This document shows, piece after piece, positions 17,522 to 28,222 of a DNA stretch of 64,000 bases. Source of the DNA: Akanthomyces muscarius (taxonomy: Eukaryota > Ascomycota > Sordariomycetes > Hypocreales > Cordycipitaceae); the NCBI RefSeq assembly GCF_028009165.1, contig NC_079242.1, forward strand, positions 2,852,001 to 2,916,000, given 5' to 3'. Position 1 is the first letter of the stretch. The number at the start of each line of letters is the position of its first letter. The notes beneath the pieces are model-generated. The model did not search any database, had not been told where the DNA came from, and saw nothing but the letters and a program-made list of their open reading frames with translations. Position numbers and translations under genes: made by a program.

Positions 17522-19116
17522 GCATGAAAAGCATATGTCGATACTGAAGGGCAGGGTTGGCCGAATCTAGAAGTTCTCTGACACAAAATATCTGAGACTG
17601 GTCAATTGCGACGGGCGGATGAGACCTTACTACCTAGGAAATCTGACTCAATCTATAATAGTCTATGAAGCGCTACCAATATTCTAACATCTGTCGAGTT
17701 CTTTACGTATTTTTCTCTGGGTTGCTGAGGCGCCTGGTCGTGCGGGCGCTTTCTCATGTCACCGTCGCACAACGCAGGTACGAGGCGTCATTAGCATCAG
17801 CCTTCTGTGCCACCTCGCAGTACGTACAAAATCTGAACATTGGGCTTCAGAGCCACAAATCATTAATATAGATGTCGCTGCGGGCGTGTAGCAGTTTCCA
17901 TTGTGCGTTGCGTGTTTGCCCTATGCGCCACAATGGCTTTGGGCTAAGTAGACGCTATTGCAAGCCAACAATCAAACAAAAAATAAACTTCAACTAGAGC
18001 AGGAAAAAAAATCGACTTCTGTCATCAGCATCATGTGGCAAAAAGGTAAAGAGATGTTTTACAAGACAGTGCCCAACCGGTGAAGCCACTGCATGCATCG
18101 TGATACCCAGTACGGCGGAATTATGGCGCGCCAGCGCTCTACCCTGGCGAGTTTTGGCGACGTCGCACGTAATTCCCGGGTAAATAGTCAGTAATTTTTC
18201 GTACCACATCCGTAGCCACAACTAGCTCTTGAGGGTGTGTCGCGTGAATCTTGGCGTGAGAGATGGCAAGCGGAACCAACTGCGCCCGCAGAGGCTCACC
18301 AAAACATCCGTCGACGACGCCCTCTATCATGATCAGTCCCAGTAAGGGTTGGTTCAATACACTGCTCCAGATAATGTGCCTTTTACCCAGTTTTTGTAGA
18401 ATAAGATACTTGAACCGAGAGGCTTCAGAGCCTCGGAAACGAAAGTCCCCAGCCAAAATCCAACCACCAACACACCCAGCCAATAGCACGGTCTTGTACA
18501 ACTTGGAATGTCATTGTTCTCTTGGCAACCCTTGAAGAGGGGTCACCGACATCCATCCGCATACCGATAGCGTGGTTCGTCTTCCATGTGGCGGTGTTCG
18601 TTTGCTGTCCCCGCATTCCAGCATGAGGCAATCTCAGGCCACTGCGCCGTTGTCAATAGCCGGGCTTCCGGTGTCGTATTGTCAGCAAGGCAAATCGCCA
18701 GTGACAATGGACGCCACCAACGGCTGTAAGGCAAGACACTCGAATCAGCAGGATTCCCGGTCCTGGTTCCCCAATCTGGGTGTACTGAGTCTTTCTATTG
18801 ATTCATCGGTGCCACACGGCCGGGGGCAGTGGCCAGACATTTGGCGCAGGACAGTCGGGTATAGTTGAAGGGCTATACCTGGGCAGCCTGCATCAGTCGG
18901 CAAGTTCTATGGGCATACATAAGTCTATTATAGATGGCAATGCATGAGTTATAAGCATTGCTTAGAATGATTGATAAGGCGTCACGGGGGGATATAGATC
19001 GGCAGTATTCGAACCTGGCAAACAACTCCATCATGCCGTGGCGTTGGCAAAGGGCGCCTCCATAAGCCAGCAGACGATAAACTAGAAGCCGCAACCACTA
19101 CGTAAAAAGCTCATAT
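17522..19116. other. 1.6-kb stretch without a supportable gene
   Basis: Several short minus-strand frames (about 18139-18501 and 18873-19094) have protein-like composition but no coherent start, splice joins or recognised domain. They may be decayed gene pieces. The last part is the promoter of the flavin oxidase. Confidence 0.4.
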
Positions 19117-20808
19117 ATGTACCCAAAGTATCCCCTTTTCGTGTCGGTCGTTTGTCTCTTTCTTGCGACAGCAATCATGACGACAGCAATCGTAATGATC
19201 TTTTGTGCACTTGTCGCCTTTGTTGGCTTCATCTCCGAAGTGGCTGCTGCGCCGCTCATCGAGGGTTCTTGCGTAGGCACAGATGCCGCACTCCAGTGGC
19301 TCGAGCCAAGACTATCCAACAACTCCGCAATCTCATGTCTTGGGCAGCCTCTCCAGCTACATAATGCTAACCGCTATTGGGGTACGCAATTTGGCAAGAA
19401 CGCATCCGTTGTCATCTATCCAGCAACGACGCAAGATGTCAGCCGGGTGGTAGAGGCCGCCAACTGGTCTCAATATGGAACTGACTTTTCTTTTGTTGGC
19501 GGTGCACATAGCGAGATCAACGCTAGCAGCAGCTATGGGATGGTCATGGATTTGTCGTGGATGAACAGCTCGAGATTGATCCTCAACTTCACTGAAGGTA
19601 GCGGCAGCGAGCCTTTTGTTGCTGTCGAGTACCAAGGTGGTGCAAACTGGGGCCAGGTTCAAACCGTTACTAATGGATCCGGATACACTGCTATTGGTGC
19701 GCGAGTGGCCAATGTCGGCGTTGGCGGCTTCTCCCTCGGGGGTGGTATCGGCTTCCTTGCTGGCGCGTACGGCTTCGCCATAGATCGTGTTGTGCAGATG
19801 GAAGTTGTTATCCCTACTGGTCGAATTGTTACTGCGACAAGGACAAACAGGTACTCCGATCTCTTTTGGGCGCTGCAAAGCGGCAGCGGCCAGTTTGGCA
19901 TCGTCACGCGGTTCTGGCAGCGCGCGATCCTCGAGCCGAAGAAGAGCACCATTGCCTTTTACTACATCCAGGACAGTGATGTCTCGCGGCTGCGTCAGCA
20001 AACTGTCGAGTTCTTCAACACGAACACGGACCCTTTCAGCCTTGTGTACTACAGTTTCGGCTACTTACCGGATACCCTCATCAGCCCAACGGCGGAAAGT
20101 TACGGGAAGCGCACGTTGCTCATCACTGTCCATTTTGACGATCCAAACAACGCGAGTCAACTAGACAACACGGCGTCCTTTGCAAGCTTACTTAACGGCA
20201 TTGACATTTCGAGGGGGGGGGCGATCCCGACTGATTACTACGCAAACCTGGCTTTCATCAGCGAACCTGCCTATCCGTACGGGTACCGACGAGGATTTTA
20301 TGGTGGGCAGACGTCTGAAATCGACGTCGACTATCTTGCCAAGATGACCGACACTTTTTGGAAATATGTCGACACACTCATCGAACGAGGCGAGCACCCC
20401 TACTCCGCCTCGTTTGTCATGCAATACATGTACCCGGAGTTGAATGGAAATCTTCCCAAGACAGATCACGAAACTGCGTGGCCGCATTCTTCCGTGGGCC
20501 ACCAAACGCTCTTCACACCAGCTTACCTGCACGCCGAAAACGACGGGCTCACAATCGCCGCCGTGCACGAGCTCAATGCTGTCACCTACTCCCAGCAGAA
20601 GAAGGTCAATGGCACATTTTTAGCCAATTATCCCAATTATGTTTCGCCTGGTGACACAGGGTATCGCGTCTGGGGTCACAACGTGAAGAAGTTGGCCAAG
20701 ATCAAGGAAAAATACGACCCGCGTTGCTTGATTCACAACGGGCGAGTCTTTGCCAGCCATGGATGTAAAATGGCAGGCTGGGCGAATGTCTTTGGCAATT
20801 GTTCATAA
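19117..20808 (+). CDS. FAD-linked oxidoreductase, BBE/6-hydroxynicotine-oxidase type, secretory
   Basis: Single exon, 563 aa. The first 45 residues contain a long hydrophobic segment ending EVAAAP, a secretion signal; Met21 is an alternative start that gives a more normal signal length. The FAD-binding PCMH domain lies at about 90-270: IYPATTQDVSRVVEAA, GGAHS with His131 as a candidate flavin-attachment site, GGFSLGGGIGFLAGAYGFAIDRV and the QFGIVTRF segment. The C-terminus (KIKEKYDPRCLIHNGRVFAS) corresponds to the YDP-x-x-x-F block of the berberine-bridge family. Several Asn-x-Ser/Thr sites fit a secreted glycoprotein. Such enzymes oxidise alcohols, sugars or alkaloid-like intermediates and are frequent in metabolite clusters. 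A nine-G run at 20213-20221 inside the coding region is prone to slippage but is in frame. Confidence 0.9.
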   Translation: MYPKYPLFVSVVCLFLATAIMTTAIVMIFCALVAFVGFISEVAAAPLIEGSCVGTDAALQWLEPRLSNNSAISCLGQPLQLHNANRYWGTQFGKNASVVIYPATTQDVSRVVEAANWSQYGTDFSFVGGAHSEINASSSYGMVMDLSWMNSSRLILNFTEGSGSEPFVAVEYQGGANWGQVQTVTNGSGYTAIGARVANVGVGGFSLGGGIGFLAGAYGFAIDRVVQMEVVIPTGRIVTATRTNRYSDLFWALQSGSGQFGIVTRFWQRAILEPKKSTIAFYYIQDSDVSRLRQQTVEFFNTNTDPFSLVYYSFGYLPDTLISPTAESYGKRTLLITVHFDDPNNASQLDNTASFASLLNGIDISRGGAIPTDYYANLAFISEPAYPYGYRRGFYGGQTSEIDVDYLAKMTDTFWKYVDTLIERGEHPYSASFVMQYMYPELNGNLPKTDHETAWPHSSVGHQTLFTPAYLHAENDGLTIAAVHELNAVTYSQQKKVNGTFLANYPNYVSPGDTGYRVWGHNVKKLAKIKEKYDPRCLIHNGRVFASHGCKMAGWANVFGNCS

Positions 20809-21795
20809 AGATAGTTGGGCAAGAAACGCTCCTGCAGCAAAAAGTATTAGTGTTGAGTTTTTGTATACAGAAGCGTAAATAAATACATGTCCATATGAAA
20901 TGCTTCATGTCCGTGGTAGCTCGTACCAGTTTACTTTATCCCGCGGCAAGCATCAGCGCAGAGCCTTGGGACTCGCTCGAGACGAGGTCATTGGCCTTCG
21001 GCGCAACGCCTTTTGTGCCACCCACATGCATCTGCCGGCAGTCCAGGGTTCGGCGCTGCGAAATATTTTGACCACACAAACCATGACTTTGAATAAAATT
21101 CATGATGAGGAGGTTTAGGAGAACGGGCTTCAGACCACAAACCTGACACGTATTTCAACTACTAGGGGGGACTAATGAGGCCTTGTATACAAGCAGCGGC
21201 TGTTCTAGCTCTGCATCTAGACCTCTGCACTAACGCCCTAACCCGACAAGAACGCGAAGAAAAAACACTAGTTAAATTTGACTATGCAAAATACACTTTC
21301 ACGTGTGTGGTACAATAAATAAGGCTTGCGCAATATTTTCTTTCTAAGAGCTGAGCACTTCCGGGCGTGTCTCTTAAACGATCTTTCAACTTGTAAACCA
21401 AATTTTTTTTTTTTCAAGGTACGCAGATTTATTCAGTGCACAGTCTCCAACCCACTAGAAGAAGTACTCGTTCTTGCTCAAACACTCCATAAAAACAATT
21501 TGGTAATGTAGAGTAAAATAAACACGTATAAAAGTTGTACGTAGCGCCGCCCGGTCTTTCGCTGCTAGCAGCCTAGCTAGACCCGAGCGAGTTCGATGAA
21601 TCAGTCGGACGAGGAGGCTCGCAGAAATTTATTTGTCTGTTTTGCTAGAAATATACAAAAATGAAAAGTAGGTCACTCTTCTTTTTAGGAGTTTTTTTGT
21701 GATTGCTTTGACCGCTTGTTCTTCCCAAATTTGTGTCGTCTTGGCTGGTGAGGTGAAGACGGCCAAAGGAAGAATGATGGTCTCTAAAACAACAT
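20809..21795. other. Intergenic, no supportable gene
   Basis: About 1 kb, AT-rich, with T and A runs near 21405-21417 and 21690. It contains the 3' flank of the flavin oxidase and the promoter of the next gene. Confidence 0.45.
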
Positions 21796-22788
21796 ATGAG
21801 TCTCCACCAGACATCGCGCGAGAGCACGTCCGATTCCGAGCTTGCGATTCTCAAAAAACCGTCGATTGCGGTCGCAGTAGTAGGCCGAGGTGGATTTCCG
21901 AAGCCTAGCCATGTCGTGCTGCCAGAAAAGTCGGAAAAGCCTCTAAGCAAGCCGCCGCTTCTGTGCCTGGGAATGGCACGCACTGGTACGGCATCTCTTT
22001 GTGCCGCGCTCAACACTCTGGGTATGGATCGGATTCATCATGACTTCAAGATCGTGAAGGAAGACTGGCAGTGGGAGCTCTTTGAGCGTGCCGCCGACGC
22101 CACATTCCCCGTGCTAAAAACTTACACCGATCAGCCATTCACCAGAGCTGATTGGGATGAGCTCTTCCGTTCTTATGATGTCGGAACCGACATCATTTCT
22201 TTTTTCGCCATGTCCCTCATTGACGCGTATCCCGACGCTCAAGTCATCCTCGTCGAACGCGACATTGAACGCTGGCACAAGAGCGTCCGTCTTCTGTTCG
22301 AGCCCTGGACGCACTGGAGCAATCGCGTGCTCATGAGGATTCTCGGTCGTCTGGCGGGCACCAAGACGGGCATCGCAACCTACAAATTTTCAATGGGGTG
22401 GACTGAATCGACCAAGCCCAAAGACATTATGGCGAATGCGCGCGCTGCCTATGTCAAGCACTATGAGGGCATCCGTGCGGCCGTGCCCCCGAAGCAGCTC
22501 CTGGAGTACAGGCTAGCAGATGGCTGGGAGCCTCTCGCAGCATTTCTGGGCAAACCGCCGCCCGCGCCGGATGTCAAGTTTCCTCGCATCAACGATGCTG
22601 CCGACTTCAAGCAACACAGGTGGTTTTACGAAAAGTATTTCTTGAAGCGGGCGCTGAACAAGATCTGTCGAGGATTTTGGAGGCGGTCGTTGGATGGAGT
22701 CTGTGAACAGGTCAAACACGGGATACCCTATACTAGAGTGGCTGATCATGCCGCGTGGGAAAATGGCTCGCACATAGTCTCGGCTTGA
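21796..22788 (+). CDS. P-loop sulfotransferase-like protein (Sulfotransfer_4 type)
   Basis: Single exon, 330 aa. After a polar N-terminus, the segment PPLLCLGMARTGTASL at about 53-68 is the 5'-phosphosulfate-binding P-loop of this fungal family (GxxRTGTxSL). It is followed by the usual CAALNTLG and a histidine pair in RIHHDF. The later segment DAYPDAQVILVERDIERWHKSV matches the family's 3'-phosphate-binding strand and helix. The C-terminal DGWEPLAAFLGKPPP segment is also typical. Family members are annotated as sulfotransferases, though few have a proven reaction, and they often accompany biosynthetic genes. The basic tail after 290 may be a membrane-association or low-conservation region. 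Confidence 0.88.
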   Translation: MSLHQTSRESTSDSELAILKKPSIAVAVVGRGGFPKPSHVVLPEKSEKPLSKPPLLCLGMARTGTASLCAALNTLGMDRIHHDFKIVKEDWQWELFERAADATFPVLKTYTDQPFTRADWDELFRSYDVGTDIISFFAMSLIDAYPDAQVILVERDIERWHKSVRLLFEPWTHWSNRVLMRILGRLAGTKTGIATYKFSMGWTESTKPKDIMANARAAYVKHYEGIRAAVPPKQLLEYRLADGWEPLAAFLGKPPPAPDVKFPRINDAADFKQHRWFYEKYFLKRALNKICRGFWRRSLDGVCEQVKHGIPYTRVADHAAWENGSHIVSA

Positions 22789-22931
22789 ATTTGACTTATA
22801 CGATGAGTTTCTGCAGTATTCCATATATTATATTCAGACCCTTTTTGCCGTTGAGTTACGCGAGATGGGGTGTTCAAAAGAAGCGCCGAAGTGGAAATAA
22901 TTGTCCTGCAGGCTAGTAGGCCAACTGATCA

Positions 22932-23636
22932 CTATTCCGAGTTGGCGACAAAGTAATTGACTGCCAACGGTTCGCCGAGGCCCATCTTCTGCTCAAACCA
23001 CGGCTGGTCCCAGCGGACGCGGGCTGTGAGGCCTGGCTCAGCGGGCACCGATAATGCTTGAGCGACCTCGTCGGCGCTCGCGACAGACGCGGGCTGCTCC
23101 CAAAGCATAAAGACATAGCGATGAGGTGCCGACGGTGGCGGCGGCCCGGGCCCAGCGTAGGGAAAGATGGATCGGGTCTCGGTTGCGAGCGTCGTAAAGC
23201 CGTCCCCTGAGCTGTCTTTCGCTGCCACCAGATCTGTCTGGAGCCAGTGCGTGATGGGGCCAAGGAAGGAGAATGACACGAAGGGAGCATCTAGATCAAT
23301 GCACATGGCAATGTACTTGTCGCCGTCATGAGGCTTCACCAGCGAAGTAGAGACGGAAATTGTCGGGGCATCTTTGGTTGCGAGCTTGGAAAGCTTGATT
23401 CCAACGCTGGATATAGCTGTGTTGCCTGGGAAGACAATGCGAAGCTGCGACGTCTTGTCCGGCGACGCGTCGAGCCTCTCGAGGGCAGTTAGGACACTCG
23501 GACAGGCCTTCATTGTGCTTTGCGTCGTGTTAGCGGGTGAGAGCAAACTTGGAGTGCGAGCAAAGCCAGTGTAAACTTACAGACAGAGAAATGCGGCGAG
23601 CAATTCTAAATCAAGTGCATTGGAGAGAGGATGCAT
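22932..23636 (-). CDS. Phosphatidylethanolamine-binding protein (PEBP) family
   Basis: Exons are 23636-23581 and 23517-22932, with a 63-bp intron that carries a CTAAC branch site and an AAG acceptor; the phase closes to 213 aa. The ligand-pocket motifs are present: YIAMCIDLDAPFVSFSFLGPITHWLQ corresponds to the DPDAP..HW block, and YAGPGPP with the following PHRYVFMLWEQP to the GPxPP..HRYVFLL block. PEBP proteins bind phospholipid or nucleotide-like anions and regulate proteases or kinases; the fungal relatives include carboxypeptidase Y inhibitor-like proteins. The first exon (MHPLSNALDLELLAAFLC) is inferred from splice signals. If wrong, translation would start at the Met of TMKACPSV and lose about 20 residues. 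Confidence 0.87.
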
Positions 23637-24226
23637 ACAACTTTTCGGGTCTGGGGCCTCCAGCATTTATAATTTAGCCCCCATTTCCGGTACAAGCCGA
23701 CCGAGGACGCACGCCGGCCGATCCAGCAGAGAATTACATGTACGGGCGGGTTCATCCGTAATGCCGGCGTAGCGTCGAGAAAATGTCGACTAATTTGTTC
23801 TATATCCGCAATTTATCTCCGTGCTATTTCTGAAAATTAGTCCTAATTGTTGATCTTGTATTTCTTCGTTATGCGCAGGGTTGGAAGGGGACCAGTTGGT
23901 CGGCGCCGTGTCGGCAAACTAAAAACCAAGGCTAAACCAAACTCAATCCCGGGAGCCGATTCGGTGCGGTCAGCACGGAAATACACTGGGAATTTCGTGG
24001 TCACGGCCTTGATCCTCTGTCATTTACCTGCAACACTCACTCTTAGTGGGCAAAATGACGCCGTAAGGCTCCGTGGCCCGCGCTAATCCGCGGATAGCTG
24101 ACTGCCATGGAAGGCGACACGAGAGTTCACGTTCCTGCATCTACAATTCAGTATAAGTAGTCCAGCTCGCCTCATTTCGATGCTGTCGCTGGTCATACCC
24201 CTAAGCAGTCGCTTTTGCATCTCATC
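23637..24226. promoter_or_regulatory. Divergent promoter region of PEBP and MFS genes
   Basis: 590 bp between two divergent genes. No coding feature. No clear operator was recognised. Confidence 0.4.
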
Positions 24227-25977
24227 ATGGATCGCCAGGCTTCAGAAAATATAACAAAGGCCACTTCAGTACCACCAGAAGCCTCTTCGGATCAAAACAG
24301 CGAGAGCCGAATACAACCTGCTCCTCAACCAATGCCGTCAGACGTCAACAGCCATGACAATAAACAGGCCATCTCTGACCAGGAGGGTAGGCAGCCAGGT
24401 TCTCCCGAGCCGGCGCAAGCTGCACCGCATTCCATCTTTTCCAGGCGTACAAAGATGTTCATCATTGTCATGACCGTCTTTGCGACCTTTTTTTCGCCAT
24501 TCTCATCATTCCTATACCTGCCGGCCATTACACCCATTTCAGAAGCATATCACCGCTCCGTTGGCGACATCAACTTGACAGTCACTCTCTATCAGGTCAT
24601 GCAGGCCATATCGCCTCTCTTCTTTGGCGATCTCAGTGATCAGATTGGCCGTCGCCCGGTATACATGGCCACGTTTACCATTTACCTGGCGGCCAATATC
24701 GCGCTCGCGCTGCAAAACTCTTACGGCGCGCTTCTCTTCCTGAGAGCTCTGCAAAGCACCGGCAGCAGCGCGACTGTGGCCATTGGCAACGCTGTTATTG
24801 CGGATCTGACGACGCCGGCAGAGCGAGGCGGTTACATCACCATCGTGCAGGCCACCATCATGTTTGCACCGGCATTGGCCCCTGTTCTTGGCGGAATTCT
24901 GACTCAGTACCTGGGCTGGCGGTCCACATTCTGGTTTCTGGTCATTGCCGCCGGCGTCTTCATCGTCTTATATGTACCACTCGTGCCAGAGGTAAGCTCC
25001 CCAGCCGTAGACACTGCAAACCACTCAAGAACGATATACCGACTAACGGGTAATCACAGACTGCGCGAAACATTGTTGGAAATGGCTCTATTCCGCCTCC
25101 CACGCTAAACAAGTCCATCATCTCCAGCGTGCACTGGCGTCGCAAAAGACGCGACGTCAAGGCAAACCCGGGCGAGGAGCCGATCCCGGAGCCCAAAAAG
25201 CTGCCTAGAAGAATTCCCATTCCCAACATTTGGGCTGCCATTCGAATCGCTTTTGAAAAAGATGTCGGCTTACTTCTACTTTTCAACTCGCTGCTTGTCA
25301 TGAGCAATTACGCCATGCTTGTGCCGCTCCAGGACGTGATCCGTAGGCGCTACCACTTTAACGACCTTCAAGTTGGTCTCTGCTATATCCCATACGCCAT
25401 TGGCAACATAATTGGCGCGTTATTAATGGGCAAGGTTCTGAACTGGAATTACGCACGGGTGGCGCGCTCCCTGGGCATGACTCCCGACCGCAAGCGCAAC
25501 GACGAGCTGCGCAAGTTTCCCATCGAGCGCGCCCGCACCGATCCAGTATGGCCCTGGGTCGTGCTCGCCATTGCCATGACAGCCTGCTGGGGCTGGGTTG
25601 TGGACTCTGGCGCGAGCCTCGCGGCGCCTCTGGTAGTGCTGTTCTTCCAGGGCGTCGGCGTCGCAGGCCCCATGTCTGCTCTGTCTACTGTCCTGGTAGA
25701 TCTATACCCCTCGAATGCCGGACGTGTCTCTTCCACGTTTAACCTGACCAGAGCTGCCATAAGTGCCGTTGCTTCGGCTGTGATCCAGCTGATCATCGAC
25801 GCCTGGGGCTACGGCTATACATATTTATTCTTGGCGATGCTTCTGCTGGTGGCGAGTCCTTCCATCCTTTGCGTCAGGATATGGGGTCCGAAATGGCGAG
25901 AGGAGAGATATGTTCGGATAGAAAAGCAGCAGGCAAAGGAGGAGGAGAAGCAAGCGGCAAGGCAGAGAGCAGGGTAA
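24227..25977 (+). CDS. MFS drug:H+ antiporter, DHA1 (12-TM) family
   Basis: Exons are 24227-24991 and 25060-25977 with a 68-bp intron, giving 560 aa. The start is the ATG of MDRQASENI; upstream in-frame codons are not ATG. About 75 polar residues precede the first helix (MFIIVMTVFATFFSPFSSF). The loop motif GDLSDQIGRRPVY is the MFS motif A, and the LVPE|TARNIVGNGS join is the standard position after helix 6 in fungal TPO/QDR-like exporters. Six more helices follow a cytosolic loop rich in basic residues and the GRVSSTFNLTRAAISAV segment near helix 11. Such proteins export drugs, polyamines or small metabolites at the plasma membrane. It could serve the nearby flavin oxidase and sulfotransferase genes, but linkage is the only support. 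Confidence 0.92.
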
Positions 25978-26120
25978 GAGGCGAAGTAGAGGAAGCGATC
26001 ATCCAAAAAGTCGTAGCCAATGAACAGACGACGCTGCATTTGAACGTACCCGCATACAATCGCATGAAAATAGATACAAATAATTGATATAAGCCCTCTT
26101 CCGCCTTTCTACGTTTCATC

Positions 26121-26603
26121 TCAGTTGTGCTTCTTTTGCCCAGGTACCTTTTTCAAGCCAACACCCAAAACAACCAAAACTCTGATGATGATCTGAGGCC
26201 AAGTCGACCAAAAGACCATGTGGTCATCTCTCGTCCAGTTTGCCACGTCTAGCCACACATTCCACCCACCAACAGCCTGCGCGGTCGCATGGCAGTACGC
26301 AGCATCGCTGAGGAGGATGCCCGCGCACAAGTATCGCCACAGACGGACGTCATCAAAAAGACGCATCACGACGGCCTGGATAAAGGCAAAATAAATCCAG
26401 CTTCCTCCCACAGTGGTGTACATGAATGTCTCGGACTCTGTAAAGGGGTGGGCGTCGCGTGTCATGATGGTCAGGTAGCTCCCCGGGTTGCGCAGGCACA
26501 TCCAGGCGCCACTGACCGCCGCCAGGGGTTCGAGGACGGTGAGGACGAAGCGAAAGACAAAGGGCACGGCGGCCGTGGCTCGGGTGGCGGTTTTACCGGC
26601 CAT
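26121..26603 (-). CDS. Small four-TM membrane protein (DUF7704-like)
   Basis: Single exon, 160 aa, starting at ATG 26603 (MAGKTATRATAAV). A longer open frame reaches upstream, but its sequence before this Met has low complexity of non-membrane type and no homology that I recognise. Four hydrophobic segments are visible: around 10-35 (VPFVFRFVLTVLEPLAAVSGAW), 65-85 (TVGGSWIYFAFIQAVVM), 95-115 (YLCAGILLSDAAYC) and 135-155 (WPQIIIRVLVVLGVG). The order of an EP motif in helix 1, an aromatic helix 2 and a WxxxxxWTxDD loop matches a small uncharacterised fungal membrane family. No function is known. Confidence 0.75.
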   Translation of the reverse strand: MAGKTATRATAAVPFVFRFVLTVLEPLAAVSGAWMCLRNPGSYLTIMTRDAHPFTESETFMYTTVGGSWIYFAFIQAVVMRLFDDVRLWRYLCAGILLSDAAYCHATAQAVGGWNVWLDVANWTRDDHMVFWSTWPQIIIRVLVVLGVGLKKVPGQKKHN

Positions 26604-26991
26604 GATGCGATTTGTTTTGCGGGCACTTGCGGCACACTTTCTCGTTTCGCTCTTGTAAGATGCGAAGTTGCAGGGTGAAAAATGAGTCGCTGATCTGCAG
26701 CGGCAGAATGTCGCCTCAAAATCCCCCACAAGCCCGGTTGACAACCACGACAACATCGCAGCGCACATTGTTTCACTTAAAATTTCAATATTTGCCTCCT
26801 CAAAACATCTCTCGTTGATTGGATTAGGCTTTAATATTTGGTGGTCGTCAATGTCGCTGTATACTTGTGACGTCATCTCACTCATCTACCGTCACCGCCG
26901 AACCGTCCAGATGAAATGTGAAGGAAAAGCCTGTATGAGTTGCTTCTATTCTATTTCAAGCATACTTTTTAATGCCCTGAAATCGAGTAGT
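26604..26991. other. Short intergenic region
   Basis: 388 bp between two genes on the minus strand. It holds the 5' flank of the DUF7704-like gene and the 3' flank of the coiled-coil gene. No further gene. Confidence 0.4.
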
Positions 26992-27813
26992 TTAATCCTC
27001 GTCCATGTCCATGGCCTCTGTATCCTCCAGCATCTCCAATTCCTCAATTTCCTTGAGCCTCTCGTCATCCTCCTGGGCATCCTCTGCTGCTTCGGCGTCC
27101 ATTCTTGCCCGTAGCTGCTTAATGGTAGCGAGGTCTTCCTCCGAGGCCGCCTTGAGCTCCATCTCCAATTGCTTCTGCAAGACGCCCTTCAGCTCTTTTG
27201 CCTTTGCGTCCTGCTGCGCGAGGTGCTTCTCATGCAGTTCCTCGAGCTCACCTTCCGTCTTTTGGGACTCGTCTAGGCTTGGCATAGAATCCTCGCCCTC
27301 GTTCTCCGTCGTCTCAGGTAGCAAAAACCTGGCCCTGGCCGCATTCTCAAACGCAAACTCGGCAGGTCGGAGTTTTTCCGCCACGAGGCCTGCCGCCGCC
27401 GCCACTGCATCATCTTCGTAGTCGTCGTCGACGGCGTACACATCGCTAGTGTCAAAAGTCCACCACCCCATCGTGATGGTCTCGAGCCCGCCGTACCTCA
27501 GCTTGTCGGTGCGGTCAGGCGCCCAATAGTCGCGGACAACCTCGGCGATGGAGCTGAGGCCGGTCATGGCCTTGATGGTGCGGATGAGAACTTCCCGAGG
27601 GGGGCGACCGCACACCTTGTCAAACTCAATGTCGTCCAGGGAGTCTGGGTATGCAATCATCTTGCCGTAGAGGTCGAAGCGGCTGAGGAACAGCCAGCGT
27701 TCCGCCTTGGTGAGCTGATCATTGTGCTTGCCCGCCTTTTCGCAAAGACGCCGCGAGATCACAGGGCGCGAAAGTCCGAAATGCTTCTGCGACAGGTTAT
27801 TGTCGCCAGACAT
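26992..27813 (-). CDS. Uncharacterised protein with acidic coiled-coil C-terminus
   Basis: Single exon, 273 aa from ATG 27813 (MSGDNNLSQKHF). I do not recognise the family. Residues 1-110 look globular and well mixed (RWLFLSRFDLYGKMIAYPDSLDD, RPPREVLIRTIKAMTGL), so this part is probably a conserved domain. After an acidic linker (VDDDYEDD) and an alanine-rich stretch, residues 190-260 form a strongly charged heptad-like coiled coil (KELKGVLQKQLEMELKAA, KQLRARMDAEAAED). The tail is very acidic (MLEDTEAMDMDED). Composition suggests a soluble cytosolic or nuclear scaffold. The opposite strand shows a serine-rich open frame that only mirrors the Glu/Ala-rich codons. Confidence 0.7.
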   Translation of the reverse strand: MSGDNNLSQKHFGLSRPVISRRLCEKAGKHNDQLTKAERWLFLSRFDLYGKMIAYPDSLDDIEFDKVCGRPPREVLIRTIKAMTGLSSIAEVVRDYWAPDRTDKLRYGGLETITMGWWTFDTSDVYAVDDDYEDDAVAAAAGLVAEKLRPAEFAFENAARARFLLPETTENEGEDSMPSLDESQKTEGELEELHEKHLAQQDAKAKELKGVLQKQLEMELKAASEEDLATIKQLRARMDAEAAEDAQEDDERLKEIEELEMLEDTEAMDMDED

Positions 27814-28222
27814 GTTGCCGATTTTTTTTCCTGTTGTTGTGAGAGTAAGTCTGCCGGTTGTTGTTGTGAGGGGCGGTGGAGGCCAACTCACCGTCACAAA
27901 GCGGCGCTACGAAAAATTATCCAGGCAGCGCACGGAAAAAAAAAAGTCCAAGAGCAAAATAAGTATATCATGTATGTTTCCAGAATCGTAACCAACCCGT
28001 GATCATCATGGTGATCATCATGGTGATCATGAAGTGGTTTAGTATTGGCATTGTCATTATTAGTTGACGCAAATGAGTAGTTATGAGCAAGAGAGAAGAT
28101 GAGCGGCAAGGATTTTTTTTTCATAGCGTATAAAATATTGCAATTAATTTCAATCTCTATCATTGTTGCTCTGTTGAATGTTGCTCATTTTATCGTCTAC
28201 TTCCAGTACAATACGCCAGTAC
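27814..28222. other. Intergenic with a 12-bp tandem repeat
   Basis: 409 bp between the coiled-coil gene and the HET gene, both minus strand. It contains GTGATCATCATG repeated at 27999-28010 and 28011-28022, with a partial third copy to 28031. No gene seen. Confidence 0.5.

Noticed and set aside
19000..19060. GGTTCGAATA sequence resembling a tRNA T-loop (minus strand)
   Set aside because: The T-stem does not pair and no anticodon arm or acceptor stem surrounds it.
18139..19094. Minus-strand frames that looked like pieces of one decayed gene
   Set aside because: The pieces do not join with consistent phase or splice sites, and I recognise no family.
27005..27421. Serine-rich open frame on the plus strand
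   Set aside because: Mirror of the Glu/Ala/Leu-rich coiled-coil gene on the minus strand.
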